Numbered from the stretch's first letter, positions 42,483 through 52,474 are shown. The stretch: DNA of 64,000 nucleotides from Pseudoprimorskyibacter insulae (GCF_900302505.1 NZ_OMOJ01000002.1:620001-684000); one strand, 5' to 3'. Numbers and translations: made by a program. Notes: generated by a model from the letters alone, not told the origin.

Positions 42483-43594
42483 GAGAAGGTCTTTCTGGGG
42501 TCGAATGCGTCACGCACCCCTTCGAAGATGAACACCAGCAGCGATAGCATCAGGGCAAACACGCCAAAGGCGGTAAAGCCCAGCCACGGGGCCTGAAGGT
42601 TCTGCTTGGCTTGCAAGGTCAGCTCGCCCAGCGACGGTGCCGAGGAGGGCAGTCCAAAGCCAAGGAAATCCAGCCCGGCCAGCGTGCTGATGGTGCCGGT
42701 GACGATGAAGGGCAGCATGGTCAGGGTGGCGACCATGGCGTTGGGCAGCATGTGGCGGAACATGATCTTGGTGTTGCTAACGCCAAGCGCCTTGGCCGCC
42801 CGGACATATTCAAGGTTCCGCGCCCGCAGGAATTCGGCCCGCACGACGCCCACAAGGGCCGTCCAGCCAAACAGCACCGTCAGGATGACCAGAAGCCAGA
42901 AACTACGCCCCAAGATCGCGAACAGGATGATGATAATATAGAGCGACGGGGTCGCGCCCCATATTTCAATCACACGTTGGAAAATCAGGTCGATCTTGCC
43001 GCCGAAATAGCCCTGCACCGCGCCTGCGATGATCCCGATGATAGAAGAGGCGACGGTGACCAGCAGCGTGAACACGATCGACAGCCGGAAGCCATAGATC
43101 ACACGGGCCAGCACGTCGCGCTTCGTGTCGTCCGTGCCCAGCAGGTTGTGGCTGTTGGGCGGCAGCGGGGCCGCGCCGGGGCGGTCAACCGGGGTGCGGT
43201 AGGAATAGGGGATCGGCGGCCAGATCATCCAGCCTTTGTCAAAATCCCCATCCAGCTTTTCGCCCTCGTCCACAGCTTCGATCAGCCCTTCGGGGTCGTC
43301 AAAACATTCCTCCAGCCCGCCGGTGCGGATCAGGCATTTGACCTCGGGGTCGCGATAGGCGGCTTCGGTTCGAAAATCCCCGCCAAATTCGGTTTCGGCA
43401 TAGAAGTTGAAAATTGGCGTGTAATACTGGCCGCGATACTGAACCAGCAGCGGTTTGTCATTGGCCAGAAACTCAGCGAACAGCGACAGGCCAAACAACA
43501 CCGAAAAGATCACCAAAGACCAATAGGCGCGGCGGTTGCGTTTGAAGTTGGTCCAGCGACGTTGGTTGAGCGGTGAGAGTTTGAACATGCTCAT
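42479..43594 (-). CDS. yejE: Peptide ABC transporter permease YejE
   Basis: 371 residues. N-terminal [24 protein letters not shown], six membrane helices, and the EAA-loop [31 protein letters not shown] that contacts the ATPase. [22 protein letters not shown] is typical of the DppC/YejE group. Overlaps yejB and yejF by four bases each. Confidence 0.92.
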   Translation of the reverse strand: MSMFKLSPLNQRRWTNFKRNRRAYWSLVIFSVLFGLSLFAEFLANDKPLLVQYRGQYYTPIFNFYAETEFGGDFRTEAAYRDPEVKCLIRTGGLEECFDDPEGLIEAVDEGEKLDGDFDKGWMIWPPIPYSYRTPVDRPGAAPLPPNSHNLLGTDDTKRDVLARVIYGFRLSIVFTLLVTVASSIIGIIAGAVQGYFGGKIDLIFQRVIEIWGATPSLYIIIILFAILGRSFWLLVILTVLFGWTALVGVVRAEFLRARNLEYVRAAKALGVSNTKIMFRHMLPNAMVATLTMLPFIVTGTISTLAGLDFLGFGLPSSAPSLGELTLQAKQNLQAPWLGFTAFGVFALMLSLLVFIFEGVRDAFDPRKTFS

Positions 43595-44676
43595 CCCTCC
43601 CGCCGTTCAAAGTCGATCCGGGGATCAACAAAGACATACATCAGGTCCGACAGAATGCCGATCAGCAGGCCCATCAGGCCAAAGACGAACAGCGTGCCAA
43701 AGATCACCGGGTAATCCCGCGCGACCGCAGCCTCAAAGCTGAGGCGGCCCAGCCCGTCGAGCGAAAAGATCGTCTCGATGATCAGGCTACCCGCAAAGAA
43801 CACGCCGATGAACACGGATGGAAAGCCCGCGATCACGATCAACATCGCATTGCGGAAGATGTGCCCATACAGAACGCGGCTTTCGCTCAGGCCCTTGGCG
43901 CGGGCGGTCATGACGTATTGTTTTCGGATCTCGTCTAGGAACGAGTTTTTGGTCAGCAAAGTCAGCGTCGCAAAGGCCGAAATCGTTGATGCGATGACCG
44001 GCAGGGCGATGTGCCAGAAGTAATCAAGGACTTTGCCCACAAGGCTAAGCTGGTCCCAATTGTCCGAGGTCAGGCCGCGCAGCGGGAAGACCTGAAAATA
44101 CGACCCGCCTGCGAACAGCACCAACAGCAGGATCGCGAACAGAAATCCGGGGATTGCATAGGCGACGATGATGATGCTGCTGGTCCAGGTGTCGAAACTG
44201 GTGCCATCGCGCACGGCCTTTCGGATCCCCAGGGGGATAGACACGATATAGGCGATCAGCGTTGACCATAACCCGAGCGAGATGGACACAGGCATCTTTT
44301 CCAGCACCAGATCCACCACGCTGATCGACCGGAAATAGCTTTCACCGAAATCCAGCCGCATATAGTTCCACATCATATTCAGGAACCGTTCCAGCGGCGG
44401 CTTGTCAAAGCCGAATTCCTTTTCCAGTTCGGCGATGAACTCGGGCGGCAGACCGCGCCCGCCGATGTAATCGCCGGTTTCGCCCGATCCTCCGACCTCA
44501 CCTTCGGACCCGTTGCCAGCGATCGTGCCAAAGACGTCACCTTCGCCCTCCATCTGGGCGATGATCTGCTCAATCGGGCCGCCGGGCACGAACTGAACCA
44601 GCGCGAAGTTGATGATCATGATCCCAAGCAGGGTTGGGATGATCAACAACAAGCGCCGTAGGATATAGGCTCCCAT
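43591..44676 (-). CDS. yejB: Peptide ABC transporter permease YejB
   Basis: 361 residues. [34 protein letters not shown] is the DppB/YejB N-terminus; the EAA loop is [27 protein letters not shown] Gly-rich periplasmic insert near residues 40-75 is typical of YejB. Starts 7 bp after yejA and overlaps yejE by four bases. Confidence 0.92.
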   Translation of the reverse strand: MGAYILRRLLLIIPTLLGIMIINFALVQFVPGGPIEQIIAQMEGEGDVFGTIAGNGSEGEVGGSGETGDYIGGRGLPPEFIAELEKEFGFDKPPLERFLNMMWNYMRLDFGESYFRSISVVDLVLEKMPVSISLGLWSTLIAYIVSIPLGIRKAVRDGTSFDTWTSSIIIVAYAIPGFLFAILLLVLFAGGSYFQVFPLRGLTSDNWDQLSLVGKVLDYFWHIALPVIASTISAFATLTLLTKNSFLDEIRKQYVMTARAKGLSESRVLYGHIFRNAMLIVIAGFPSVFIGVFFAGSLIIETIFSLDGLGRLSFEAAVARDYPVIFGTLFVFGLMGLLIGILSDLMYVFVDPRIDFERREG

Positions 44677-44683
44677 GCGTGGA

Positions 44684-46546
44684 TTACCTCAGAACGCCGG
44701 CCGCAACCAAAGCGTCGTGTTTTTCTTGGTTGAACCACCAGAAATCCAACTCGCCCAAGGCCAGCGGCGGCAACTCCGGGTGCTCGAACTGATCGAAATA
44801 GGCGACCGTGTGGACGTTCTTGTTCCACTGCGGCACCCAGAACAGTTTCGCCCGAAGCACGCGGTCCAGCGCGCGCACGCCGTTTTTCATGTCCTCTTGG
44901 GTTTCGGCTGCAACGATGATGTCGATCAGCCGGTCCACAGCCGGATCGGCCAGCCCCATTAGGTTGCGCGAACTGTCATCCACCGTTTCCGAACTGAACC
45001 ACTGTTTCAGCCCGGTCGAGGGTTCGAACGCCATGGCAAATTGGTGCGTCGTCAGGTCGAAATCATAGTTCCGCGTGCGTTCGGTTTCCTGCGCAGGGTC
45101 CACCCGGTCCAGCTTGGCCTGAACGCCCAAACGTTCAAGGTTCTGGACATAGGGGTTGATGACCCGGTCGAAGGTGGGTGAGCTTTCGAGGAATTCCACC
45201 GTCAGCACTTCGCCGTCTTTGCGGCGCAGACCGTCGTCGCCGACGATCCAGCCCGCCTCATCCAGCAGGGCGGATGCCTGACGCAGGGCCTTGCGGTCCA
45301 AGGGGCGGTCTTCGCCCGAGACGCCCGGCAAAACCGCCTCATCGGTCAGGATAGACGCTTCCAACAAGCCTTCGTCCACCATTGGCTTCAGGATCGCCAA
45401 TTCGCCCTCGGTCGGGGCACCGGCGGCTTTCATGTCGGAATTGTCCCAGAAGCTTTCGGTGCGGTCATAAAGCCCGTAAAACAGCGACGTATTGGACCAT
45501 TCGAAGTTGAACATCAGGCCAATCGCCTGACGCACGCGGATGTCGTCGAACTTGTCGCGGCGCAGGTTAAACACAAAGGACTGGCCCGATCCAAGCCCGC
45601 CATCGGGCAGTTCGGTCTTGACCACATGGCCATCGTTCAACGCCGGGAAGTCATAGCCCGTTGCCCATTCTTTCGAACTGTTTTCGGTGCGGAAGGTGTA
45701 GGTGCCCGCCTTGAACGCCTCAAACGCGGCGCTGCTGTCGGCGAAATATTCGATGCGAATGCGGTCAAAGTTGTTGCGCCCAACGTTTTGCGGCAGATCC
45801 TTGCCCCAGTAATCATCGCGACGCTTATAGACGATCCGTTCGTTGAAATCGTAGCGGTCCAGAGCATAGGCTCCGGTGCCCATAAAGGGTTCGGTCGTGC
45901 TTTCATCAAGCCGTGCGCCGGTCTTTTCAAACCAGTCTTGCGAAAAGGCCGGGAAAATCCCTGCCAGCCCGATCCGGTCGCGTTTCGGGCTGTCAGGTTT
46001 GAAGTTAAATCGGATCTGGTGTTCACCCAGCACTTCGACGCTGTCGATCATCGATCCAAAGGCCGCGCGGAAGGACGGCAGGCCCTGTTCCATGAAGATG
46101 TCATAGGTGAATTTCAGATCGCTGGCTTTCCAAGGGGTGCCATCGGCAAACCGGACCTCGGGGCGCAGGTTGAAGATCACCCAGTCGAGGCTTTCGGGAT
46201 ATTCCAGTGTCTCGCACAGCAGGCAATACAGTGCGGTAGGATCGTCGGCGAAGGTGGTCAACAGATCTTCGTGCCCAATGGTGGACAGCGCGCCAGCGCG
46301 GCCTTTGCGGGTGTATAGGTTGAAGCTGTCAAAGGTGCCGGGCGCCCATTCGGCGATTTCGCCGCCCTTGGGGGCCTCGGGATTGACGTAGTTCAGGTGG
46401 GGGTAATCCGCAGGATAGACCAAAGCGCCGAAGTAGTTGTAGCCGTGGCTTTTGATGATCACGTCTTCGGCCTGCGCGCTGGCCGCGAGGGACAGCAGGC
46501 TTGCGCTGGCAAGAAGTCCAAGGCGGGCGAGGGCGGGAATGGTCAT
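44684..46546 (-). CDS. yejA: Extracellular peptide-binding protein YejA
   Basis: 620 residues. Sec signal peptide [20 protein letters not shown] ending near AQA, then an SBP_bac_5 fold: ISHGYNYFG-type N-terminus ([15 protein letters not shown]), [18 protein letters not shown] and [20 protein letters not shown]. It captures peptides in the periplasm for YejBEF. First gene of the four-gene operon. Confidence 0.92.
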   Translation of the reverse strand: MTIPALARLGLLASASLLSLAASAQAEDVIIKSHGYNYFGALVYPADYPHLNYVNPEAPKGGEIAEWAPGTFDSFNLYTRKGRAGALSTIGHEDLLTTFADDPTALYCLLCETLEYPESLDWVIFNLRPEVRFADGTPWKASDLKFTYDIFMEQGLPSFRAAFGSMIDSVEVLGEHQIRFNFKPDSPKRDRIGLAGIFPAFSQDWFEKTGARLDESTTEPFMGTGAYALDRYDFNERIVYKRRDDYWGKDLPQNVGRNNFDRIRIEYFADSSAAFEAFKAGTYTFRTENSSKEWATGYDFPALNDGHVVKTELPDGGLGSGQSFVFNLRRDKFDDIRVRQAIGLMFNFEWSNTSLFYGLYDRTESFWDNSDMKAAGAPTEGELAILKPMVDEGLLEASILTDEAVLPGVSGEDRPLDRKALRQASALLDEAGWIVGDDGLRRKDGEVLTVEFLESSPTFDRVINPYVQNLERLGVQAKLDRVDPAQETERTRNYDFDLTTHQFAMAFEPSTGLKQWFSSETVDDSSRNLMGLADPAVDRLIDIIVAAETQEDMKNGVRALDRVLRAKLFWVPQWNKNVHTVAYFDQFEHPELPPLALGELDFWWFNQEKHDALVAAGVLR

Positions 46547-46661
46547 TCTGGGGGTCCTCCGAGTTTTGGTCGGCTTGTTATGTGAACCAAGCTAAAGGTC
46601 TGCTCTGGCGACATTCAAGGGCAGAATGCGTGCTTGGTCCATTTGCCTGAGAGGAATATAG

Positions 46662-46691
46662 AAAAGCGCCGCCCCAAAGGGACGGCGCTTT
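46662..46691 (-). terminator. Terminator of the cytochrome c gene
   Basis: Hairpin AAAGCGCCG...CGGCGCTTT with four T on the minus strand, 33 bp past the cytochrome c stop. Confidence 0.85.
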
Positions 46692-46724
46692 CGAAATTGT
46701 GATCAAGTGTGACGCGAAGTGCGA

Positions 46725-47246
46725 TCAGCCGCCGATGGTCTTCAGGTAGGCGATCAGGTTCACGCGGTCGTCGGCTTTCTTCAGACCGGCAAAGCCCATC
46801 TTGGTGCCGGGCGCGTAGCCCTTCGGGTTTTCCAGGAAGCCAAACAGGTGCTCTGCGTCCCAAACGTCGGCAACAGCAACCAGTGCGCCCGAGTAGCCGA
46901 AGCCATCGATCGAGCCAACCGCGCGGTCAACTACGCCGTACAGGTGCGGGCCGGTGCCGTTGGCGCCGTCTTCCAGCTTGTGGCAGGCTTTACACTTGCC
47001 GAATACTTTTTCGCCTTTGGCAGGGTCAGCAGCGGCCAGTGCAGCCACCAGATCAAAGGCTTCTTCTTCCTCGCCTGCGCCGCCGGCATCATCCACTTCG
47101 ATGTGGTAGCCTTGCGCGTGCTCTTCGTCGCCATGCGCACCACCCATGTGATACAGGCTTTCAGCTGCCCAGTTCCCCAGAAGGAAGATCAGCAGCGCCC
47201 CGCAGAAACCGCCGAGGATCTTGGTCATCGTCATCGTGTCAAACAT
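46725..47246 (-). CDS. Membrane-anchored cytochrome c (CycM/c552 type)
   Basis: 173 residues. An N-terminal uncleaved anchor (ILGGFCGALLIFLLGNWA) and an acidic linker lead to a class I cytochrome c domain with CKACHKLEDGANGTGPHLYG and axial Met in GTKMGFAGL. CycM-type proteins carry electrons from the bc1 complex to terminal oxidases. Divergent from pheA, an arrangement I believe is common in this family. Confidence 0.88.
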   Translation of the reverse strand: MFDTMTMTKILGGFCGALLIFLLGNWAAESLYHMGGAHGDEEHAQGYHIEVDDAGGAGEEEEAFDLVAALAAADPAKGEKVFGKCKACHKLEDGANGTGPHLYGVVDRAVGSIDGFGYSGALVAVADVWDAEHLFGFLENPKGYAPGTKMGFAGLKKADDRVNLIAYLKTIGG

Positions 47247-47373
47247 GGCTCGCGTGTCCAGAATTCGTGTCCGTCGAGGCGGGTATCTACGGCTTCCCCT
47301 TCCTCAAGGCAAGGTGTAGAAGGCGCGACCAAACGCCCATCTCGGGCAAAAAATCGAATTTGGACGGTGGATC

Positions 47374-48207
47374 ATGTCAAATCGCATCGCTTTTCAGGGG
47401 GAACCCGGCGCTTATTCGCACGAAGCTTGTATTGCTGCGCGCCCCGATATGGAGGCGCTTCCCTGCCGGACATTTGACGATGTGATTGAGGCCGTGCGCA
47501 GCGGAGAGGCCGAATTGGCCATGCTGCCGGTGGAAAATTCGACCTATGGGCGGGTGGCCGACATCCATTCGCTTTTGCCCAATTCGGGCCTGAACATCAT
47601 CGACGAACATTTCGTGCGCGTGCGCATTGCCCTGATGGGCCGCAAGGGTGCGAAGCTGGAAGATATTCGCCATGTGCGCGCCCATCTGGTGTTGCTGCCG
47701 CAGGCCAAGACATTTCTGAAAGCGCATGGAATCACCTCTGAGGCGGCGGTGGACAGCGCCGGGGCCGCCAAGGACTTGGCCAAGAACGGTGTGAACAGCG
47801 ATGGCGTGATGGCCAGCGCCGTGGCCGCCGATATCTATGGGCTTGATGTTCTGGCCCGCGGGGTTGAGGACAATGACACCAACACCACGCGGTTCCTGAT
47901 CATGTCGCCGAAGGCCGATCATTCGCGCCGTGGGGACCATGGCATGATGACCAGCTTCGTCTTCGAAGTGCGCAACATTCCTGCCGCGCTGTACAAAGCG
48001 ATGGGCGGGTTTGCGACCAATGGCGTGAACATGACCAAGCTGGAAAGCTATATGGTCAACGGCTCGTTCACGGCGACGCAGTTCTATGCCGATATCGAGG
48101 GCCATCCCGATGATCCCGCCGTGCGTTTGGCCTTGGAAGAGCTGGATTATTTCACCTCGCAATTCGAGATTCTGGGCGTTTACCCGCGCGATCCGGCCCG
48201 CGACTGA
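47374..48207 (+). CDS. pheA: Prephenate dehydratase
   Basis: 277 residues, monofunctional. The catalytic domain has IAFQGEPGAYSHEA, LPVENSTYGRVADIH and the active-site NDTNTTRFLIM; a C-terminal ACT domain begins at MTSFVFEVRNIPAALYKAMG with GVNMTKLESYM as the Phe-binding loop. It converts prephenate to phenylpyruvate and is feedback-inhibited by Phe. I found no Phe-rich leader peptide in the 127 bp upstream. Confidence 0.93.
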   Translation: MSNRIAFQGEPGAYSHEACIAARPDMEALPCRTFDDVIEAVRSGEAELAMLPVENSTYGRVADIHSLLPNSGLNIIDEHFVRVRIALMGRKGAKLEDIRHVRAHLVLLPQAKTFLKAHGITSEAAVDSAGAAKDLAKNGVNSDGVMASAVAADIYGLDVLARGVEDNDTNTTRFLIMSPKADHSRRGDHGMMTSFVFEVRNIPAALYKAMGGFATNGVNMTKLESYMVNGSFTATQFYADIEGHPDDPAVRLALEELDYFTSQFEILGVYPRDPARD

Positions 48208-48287
48208 GTTTTCTTGATCCAATTGTGCGGCTGCGCCGCGCATGATGTCTCGCCTCTGCCTTGCGGCAGCGGCTCGTGTATTTTTTG

Positions 48288-48312
48288 CGTATTTCTTAAA
48301 GAGAAGAAGCAG
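48288..48312 (+). repeat. Dispersed intergenic repeat, copy B (degenerate)
   Basis: GCGTATTTCTTAAAGAG followed by AAGAAG resembles the repeat core at 21190; the GC-rich hairpins TGCGGCTGCGCCGCGCA and GCCTTGCGGC just before it match the general layout. Lies between convergent pheA and ogt. Confidence 0.5.
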
Positions 48313-48317
48313 GCGGG

Positions 48318-48770
48318 TCAGATCAGCAGGCTGGCCGCGCCCTCGTGCTTCAGCAGCCAGATTTTGGTCTCGATCCCTGTACCGCCTGAGAAACCGCCGA
48401 GGCCTGTTGCGGACAAGACGCGGTGGCAGGGGATCAGGATGGGAATCGGGTTGCCGCCGCAGGCTTGGCCTATGGCTTGCGCTGGTTTGCCCAGGGCTTT
48501 GGCCAAATCGCCATAGGTGCGGGTTTCGCCGAAGGGGATGGCGCACATGGCTTGGCAGGTGGCGATTTGCAGGTCTGAGCCGTGCGGGGCGAGGGGGAGA
48601 TCAAAGCTGGTGCGTTGACCATTGAAATAAGCGTCGAGCTGCGCGGCGGCCTCGGTCAGCAGCGGCGTCGGGTCATTCGGGGCGGTGCCCCATGTCAGGC
48701 GCGTGATGGCGCCGTTCGTTTCAGCGAGTGTGAGTGGGCCGAGGGGGCTATTGGTGGTGAGGCTTGGCAT
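48318..48770 (-). CDS. ogt: Methylated-DNA--protein-cysteine methyltransferase
   Basis: 150 residues. The suicide cysteine is in IPCHRVL; the winged helix includes IPFGETRTYGDLAKALG and AIGQACGGNPIPIL. It removes O6-alkyl groups from guanine. The short N-terminal domain without an Ada-type zinc site makes it Ogt rather than Ada. Confidence 0.92.
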   Translation of the reverse strand: MPSLTTNSPLGPLTLAETNGAITRLTWGTAPNDPTPLLTEAAAQLDAYFNGQRTSFDLPLAPHGSDLQIATCQAMCAIPFGETRTYGDLAKALGKPAQAIGQACGGNPIPILIPCHRVLSATGLGGFSGGTGIETKIWLLKHEGAASLLI

Positions 48771-48783
48771 TGGGCCAGTTTGC

Positions 48784-49248
48784 CTAGGGCTTGGGTTTGG
48801 TCAACAGCGCTTTGAGACCGGAGGGGTAAAGCTCGGGACCACCCGGTTGATCGAGGTCGGCCAGATCGAACCAGCGGGCAATGCAAGGGGTGCCGCTGTC
48901 TTCGGTAAAGTGGATGGTGTCGCCGAAGTTGTTGCTTGGGAAGGTGAGGGGGAAGAGGAAGATCACCTCGTGCCCTTGTTGGCCTTCGTGGCTGTAGAGG
49001 TTTTCTATCACCAGCGGGGCGCCCGTGATGGTGGCCTGAACGCCCAGTTCTTCTTGGAATTCACGAATGACGGCGGCTTCGGCTGGTTCGCTGAAATTGA
49101 CGGAGCCGCCGAGCGGGCGCACGCCTTTGAGGTGGCCTGCGTCGTCATAGACTTCGGCGGCGAGCAGTTTGCCGCCGCGCCAGTGCAGGCCAAGGGCTTT
49201 GACGCGGATGGATTGGGCGGGGCGCCAGCGGTGCATTGGGGGCCTCAT
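48784..49248 (-). CDS. NUDIX hydrolase
   Basis: 154 residues. The Nudix box GGSVNFSEPAEAAVIREFQEELG fits GX5EX7REUXEEXGU. Members cleave nucleoside diphosphates linked to another group; the substrate is unknown. ATG codons at 49248 and 49236 are both possible starts. Likely shares a transcript with ogt, 13 bp downstream. Confidence 0.8.
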   Translation of the reverse strand: MRPPMHRWRPAQSIRVKALGLHWRGGKLLAAEVYDDAGHLKGVRPLGGSVNFSEPAEAAVIREFQEELGVQATITGAPLVIENLYSHEGQQGHEVIFLFPLTFPSNNFGDTIHFTEDSGTPCIARWFDLADLDQPGGPELYPSGLKALLTKPKP

Positions 49249-49251
49249 GCG

Positions 49252-49280
49252 AAAAGGGCGGCCTTGTGAGCCGCCCTTTT
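49252..49280 (-). terminator. Terminator of ileS
   Basis: Hairpin AAAAGGGCGGC/GCCGCCCTTTT directly after the ileS stop. Confidence 0.88.
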
Positions 49281-49284
49281 GTGT

Positions 49285-52278
49285 TTAGCTGAGTGCGTCG
49301 TCGCAGCGTTTGCAGGTGCCTGCGTGGGTGTGGGTGCCCACATCCGGCAGGATTTTCCAGCAACGCTGACATTTTTCACCGTCGGCTTTTTCGAAGACCA
49401 CGCCAATGCCTTCGATTTCCGGCAGGCGGAAAGCCTCGGCCGGGGCGGGGTCAGCGGTCAGGGCCATGCCGGACGTGATGCAGATATCGTCGAAAGCCAC
49501 AGATTTCAGCGCCTTAAGCGTGGTGGCATCGTCGATATGCACGACCGGGGCGGCCTCAAGCGAGGCGCCGATTACCTTATCCGTCCGCTGGATTTCCAGC
49601 GCGGCGGTGACAACGCGGCGGGCGCGGCGCACCTTGGTCCATTTCTCGGCCAAGGGGGTGTCGAGCCAGTCTTTCGGCGTGGCGGGGATATCAATCAGGT
49701 GGACCGAGCTGTCTTCGCCGGGGAAGCGTTCGAGCCAGACATCTTCCATCGTGAAGACAAGGATCGGAGCGAGCCAAGTCGTCAGGCGGTGGAAGAGGAT
49801 ATCCATCACGGTGCGGGCCGAGCGGCGGCGCAGCGTGTCGCCATCGCAGTAAAGCGCGTCTTTGCGGATGTCGAAGTAGAAGGCCGACAGTTCGACGGTG
49901 CAGAAGTTGAACAGCTGCTGGAACACGCCTTGGAAGTCATAGGCGTCATAGCCCTTGCGCACGACATGGTCCAATTCGGCCAGCCGGTGCAGAACATAAC
50001 GCTCCAGTTCCGGCATGTCCTTGGCCTCGATGCGGTCGGCCTCGGTGAAGCCGTTCAGCGCACCCAGCATATAACGCATGGTGTTGCGCAGGCGGCGATA
50101 GCTGTCGGCCACGCCTTTCAGGATCTCAGGCCCGATGCGCAGATCGGCGGTATAGTCGGACTGGGCCACCCAAAGGCGCAGGATATCGGCGCCGTATTGC
50201 TTGGTCACATCCTCGGGCGAGACAGTGTTGCCCAAGGATTTGGACATCTTGTTGCCCTTCTCATCGAGCGTGAACCCGTGGGTCAGCACGCCGCGATAGG
50301 GGGCGCGGCCCTTGGTGCCGCAAGCCTGAAGCATGGACGAATGGAACCAACCGCGGTGCTGGTCGGTGCCTTCGAGGTACAGATCCGCGATGCCATCGGC
50401 GGCACCGTCTTCGCGGTCGCGCAGCACAAAGGCGTGGGTCGAGCCGGAGTCGAACCACACGTCAAGCACGTCAAAGACCTGATCGTAGTCTTCGGGGTTG
50501 TAGTCGTTGCCAAGGAAACGCTCTTTCGCGCCGTCCATGTACCACACGTCCGCGCCTTCGGCCTCGAACGCCTCGACGATGCGGGCGTTGACCGCCGGAT
50601 CGCGCAGCAGGAAGTCGTCATCCGTGGGCAAAGCACCCTTCTTGGTGAAGCAGGTCAGCGGCACGCCCCAAGCGCGTTGACGCGACAGAACCCAATCGGG
50701 GCGTGCCTCGATCATCGAGTAAAGGCGGTTGCGGCCCGAGATCGGGGTCCATTTCACCAGCTGGTCGATGCTGGTCAGGGCGCGTTCGCGGATCGTCTTG
50801 CCGTAGTCGTCCTGCCCGTCGTTCACCGGCTTGTCGACCGAGGCAAACCACTGCGGCGTGTTGCGGAAGATCACCGGAGCCTTAGAGCGCCACGAATGCG
50901 GATAGCTGTGCTTGACCTGACCGCGGGCCAGCAGGCCGCCGACCTCAATCAGTTTGTCCATGACGGCGCGGTTGGCTTTGCCTTCCTTGCCTTTGCGATC
51001 AAACACTTGCAGGCCAGCGAACAGCGGTACGTGGGGCAGGAATTCGGATTCTTCGCCCACGTTATGGGTCATCCGGTCCAGCCAGTTGCGCTTGACAAAG
51101 CATTCATAGTCGTCCGCGCCATGGCTGGGGGCGGTGTGTACAAAGCCCGTACCGGCATCGTCGGTGACATGGTCGCCGTCGATCATCGGAACGTCGTAGT
51201 CCCAGAAGCCGTTTGCGTTGTCGATTCCTCTGAAAGGATGAGCCAGAGTCATTGTATCTAGTTCATCGTCAGTAACCGCGCTGCGCCGCACGTACATGCC
51301 CGGCTCAAGTCTAGCTTTTTGGAGAACCTCAGCGGCTAGCTTATCCGCAATAATGTACAAGTCGCCCACGGACGCCCAGCATTCATCCGGTGTTTTGGTT
51401 ACTTCGTAAAGACCGTAGTTAATTGCTCGATTGAATGCGACGGCGCGGTTCGAAGGAATTGTCCATGGCGTCGTCGTCCAGATCACGACTTTTGCGCTAA
51501 GCAATTCTTGTTGGCGAGCACGGTCTGCCGTTTCGTGTGCTTCCAGCAAAGCGGCGTCTTTTGTGGGGTCGCCTGTGCCTTCAACGTACGTTCTTGGGTA
51601 AAATTCGGTGATTTCAAACGGTACCCAGATCGTGTGGGACTTGTGGTCGTGGTATTCGATCTCGGCCTCGGCCAGCGCGGTTTTCTCAACCGGCGACCAC
51701 ATCACGGGCTTGGAGCCCTGATACAGCGTGCCGTTCATCAGGAACTTCATGAATTCTTCGGCGATCACGCGTTCGGCGTGGAAATCCATCGTCAGATAGG
51801 GGTTTTCCCAGGTGCCGGTGATGCCCAGACGCTTGAATTCCTTGCGCTGGATGTCGATCCAGCCTTCGGCGAACTTGCGGCATTCCTGACGGAAGTCGAC
51901 GACATTCACGTCGTCCTTGTTTTTGCCCTTCTTGCGGTACTGTTCTTCGATCTTCCATTCGATGGGCAGACCGTGGCAGTCCCAGCCGGGGATATAGCGG
52001 GCGTCGCGGCCCATCATCTGCTGGCTGCGAACGATGAAGTCTTTCAGCGTTTTGTTCAGCGCGTGGCCGATGTGCAGGTTGCCGTTGGCATACGGCGGGC
52101 CATCGTGCAGAACGAACGGCTTGCGGCCCTCGGCCTTTTCGCGCAGGCGGTCATAGATGCCGATCTTTTCCCACCGGGCCAGCCATTCGGGCTCGCGCTT
52201 GGGCAGGCCCGCGCGCATCGGGAAATCGGTTTTCGGCAGATTCAGCGTGTCTTTGTATTCAGGCGTGTCGGCGCACAT
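49285..52278 (-). CDS. ileS: Isoleucine--tRNA ligase
   Basis: 997 residues. Class I signatures HIGH (GNLHIGHALNKTLKDF) and KMSKS (GNKMSKSLGNTV), editing-site TWTTTPWT-type (VIWTTTPWTIPSNRAVAF), and a C-terminal zinc finger CQRCWKIL...CKRCDDAL. It charges tRNA-Ile and hydrolyses Val-tRNA-Ile. MCADTPEYKDTLNLP was chosen as start. A segment of about 450 bp covering the start of the editing domain is AT-richer with unusual codons (AGA, GGA, CTT), listed separately. An Ile-rich leader ORF lies upstream. Confidence 0.95.
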   Translation of the reverse strand: MCADTPEYKDTLNLPKTDFPMRAGLPKREPEWLARWEKIGIYDRLREKAEGRKPFVLHDGPPYANGNLHIGHALNKTLKDFIVRSQQMMGRDARYIPGWDCHGLPIEWKIEEQYRKKGKNKDDVNVVDFRQECRKFAEGWIDIQRKEFKRLGITGTWENPYLTMDFHAERVIAEEFMKFLMNGTLYQGSKPVMWSPVEKTALAEAEIEYHDHKSHTIWVPFEITEFYPRTYVEGTGDPTKDAALLEAHETADRARQQELLSAKVVIWTTTPWTIPSNRAVAFNRAINYGLYEVTKTPDECWASVGDLYIIADKLAAEVLQKARLEPGMYVRRSAVTDDELDTMTLAHPFRGIDNANGFWDYDVPMIDGDHVTDDAGTGFVHTAPSHGADDYECFVKRNWLDRMTHNVGEESEFLPHVPLFAGLQVFDRKGKEGKANRAVMDKLIEVGGLLARGQVKHSYPHSWRSKAPVIFRNTPQWFASVDKPVNDGQDDYGKTIRERALTSIDQLVKWTPISGRNRLYSMIEARPDWVLSRQRAWGVPLTCFTKKGALPTDDDFLLRDPAVNARIVEAFEAEGADVWYMDGAKERFLGNDYNPEDYDQVFDVLDVWFDSGSTHAFVLRDREDGAADGIADLYLEGTDQHRGWFHSSMLQACGTKGRAPYRGVLTHGFTLDEKGNKMSKSLGNTVSPEDVTKQYGADILRLWVAQSDYTADLRIGPEILKGVADSYRRLRNTMRYMLGALNGFTEADRIEAKDMPELERYVLHRLAELDHVVRKGYDAYDFQGVFQQLFNFCTVELSAFYFDIRKDALYCDGDTLRRRSARTVMDILFHRLTTWLAPILVFTMEDVWLERFPGEDSSVHLIDIPATPKDWLDTPLAEKWTKVRRARRVVTAALEIQRTDKVIGASLEAAPVVHIDDATTLKALKSVAFDDICITSGMALTADPAPAEAFRLPEIEGIGVVFEKADGEKCQRCWKILPDVGTHTHAGTCKRCDDALS
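51200..51655 (-). other. Compositionally foreign tract inside ileS (putative recombination mosaic)
   Basis: Hand counts of eight 60-bp lines from 51181 to 51660 give 47-55% GC; a flanking line at 50401 gives 68%. The tract uses codons that neighbours avoid, such as AGA for Arg and GGA for Gly. It encodes about residues 208-360, the beginning of the CP1 editing domain, without frameshift. Gene conversion from a lower-GC relative is the likely cause. Confidence 0.65.
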
Positions 52279-52345
52279 TGGGGGCGTCCTTGGCATACAT
52301 ATCAATGTCTGGGGTTCGTGCGGCGCGGTGGTCCATACGCCTTGT

Positions 52346-52375
52346 CCCGGCGGCTCGTGTTATCAGAGCGCCGGG
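52346..52375 (-). promoter_or_regulatory. Hairpin overlapping the end of the ileS leader ORF
   Basis: CCCGGCGCTC, loop TGATAACAC (holding the leader stop codon), and GAGCCGCCGGG make a ten-pair stem with one bulge. A ribosome finishing the leader would break it; one stalled at the upstream Ile codons would not reach it. Confidence 0.55.
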
Positions 52376-52413
52376 CATGTAATTCGAATAATGATCGCGC
52401 AAGCGTACATCAT
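52363..52413 (-). CDS. Candidate Ile-rich leader peptide of ileS
   Basis: Sixteen residues, MMYACAIIIRITCPAL, with four Ile in a five-residue run (IIIRI), 84 bp upstream of ileS. The first ATG lies at the predicted transcription start of TATAAG (52420-52425), so it would be translated leaderless. A hairpin spans its stop codon. The composition fits attenuation by charged tRNA-Ile. No protein evidence; it is a prediction from composition and position. Confidence 0.55.
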   Translation of the reverse strand: MMYACAIIIRITCPAL

Positions 52414-52419
52414 GCGGGC

Positions 52420-52448
52420 CTTATAGGCCTGCGCCTCTGGCCCGTCCA
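52420..52448 (-). promoter_or_regulatory. Promoter of the ileS leader transcript
   Basis: TGGACG, a 17-bp spacer and TATAAG on the minus strand; predicted start at 52413, the A of the leader ATG. Confidence 0.55.
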
Positions 52449-52474
52449 GAGCGGTATTGCGACGCGGGCGGGCC

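Noticed and set aside
47247-47373. Search for a Phe leader peptide before pheA
   Set aside because: No ATG-initiated frame with clustered Phe codons; nothing comparable to the ileS and asd cases.
47377-48546. 389-codon frame antisense to pheA and ogt
   Set aside because: His/Arg/Gln-rich shadow translation over two recognised enzymes.
49279-51261. 660-codon open frame antisense to ileS
   Set aside because: Shadow of ileS codon structure; it ends where the GC-poor tract inside ileS begins, as expected for a composition artefact.
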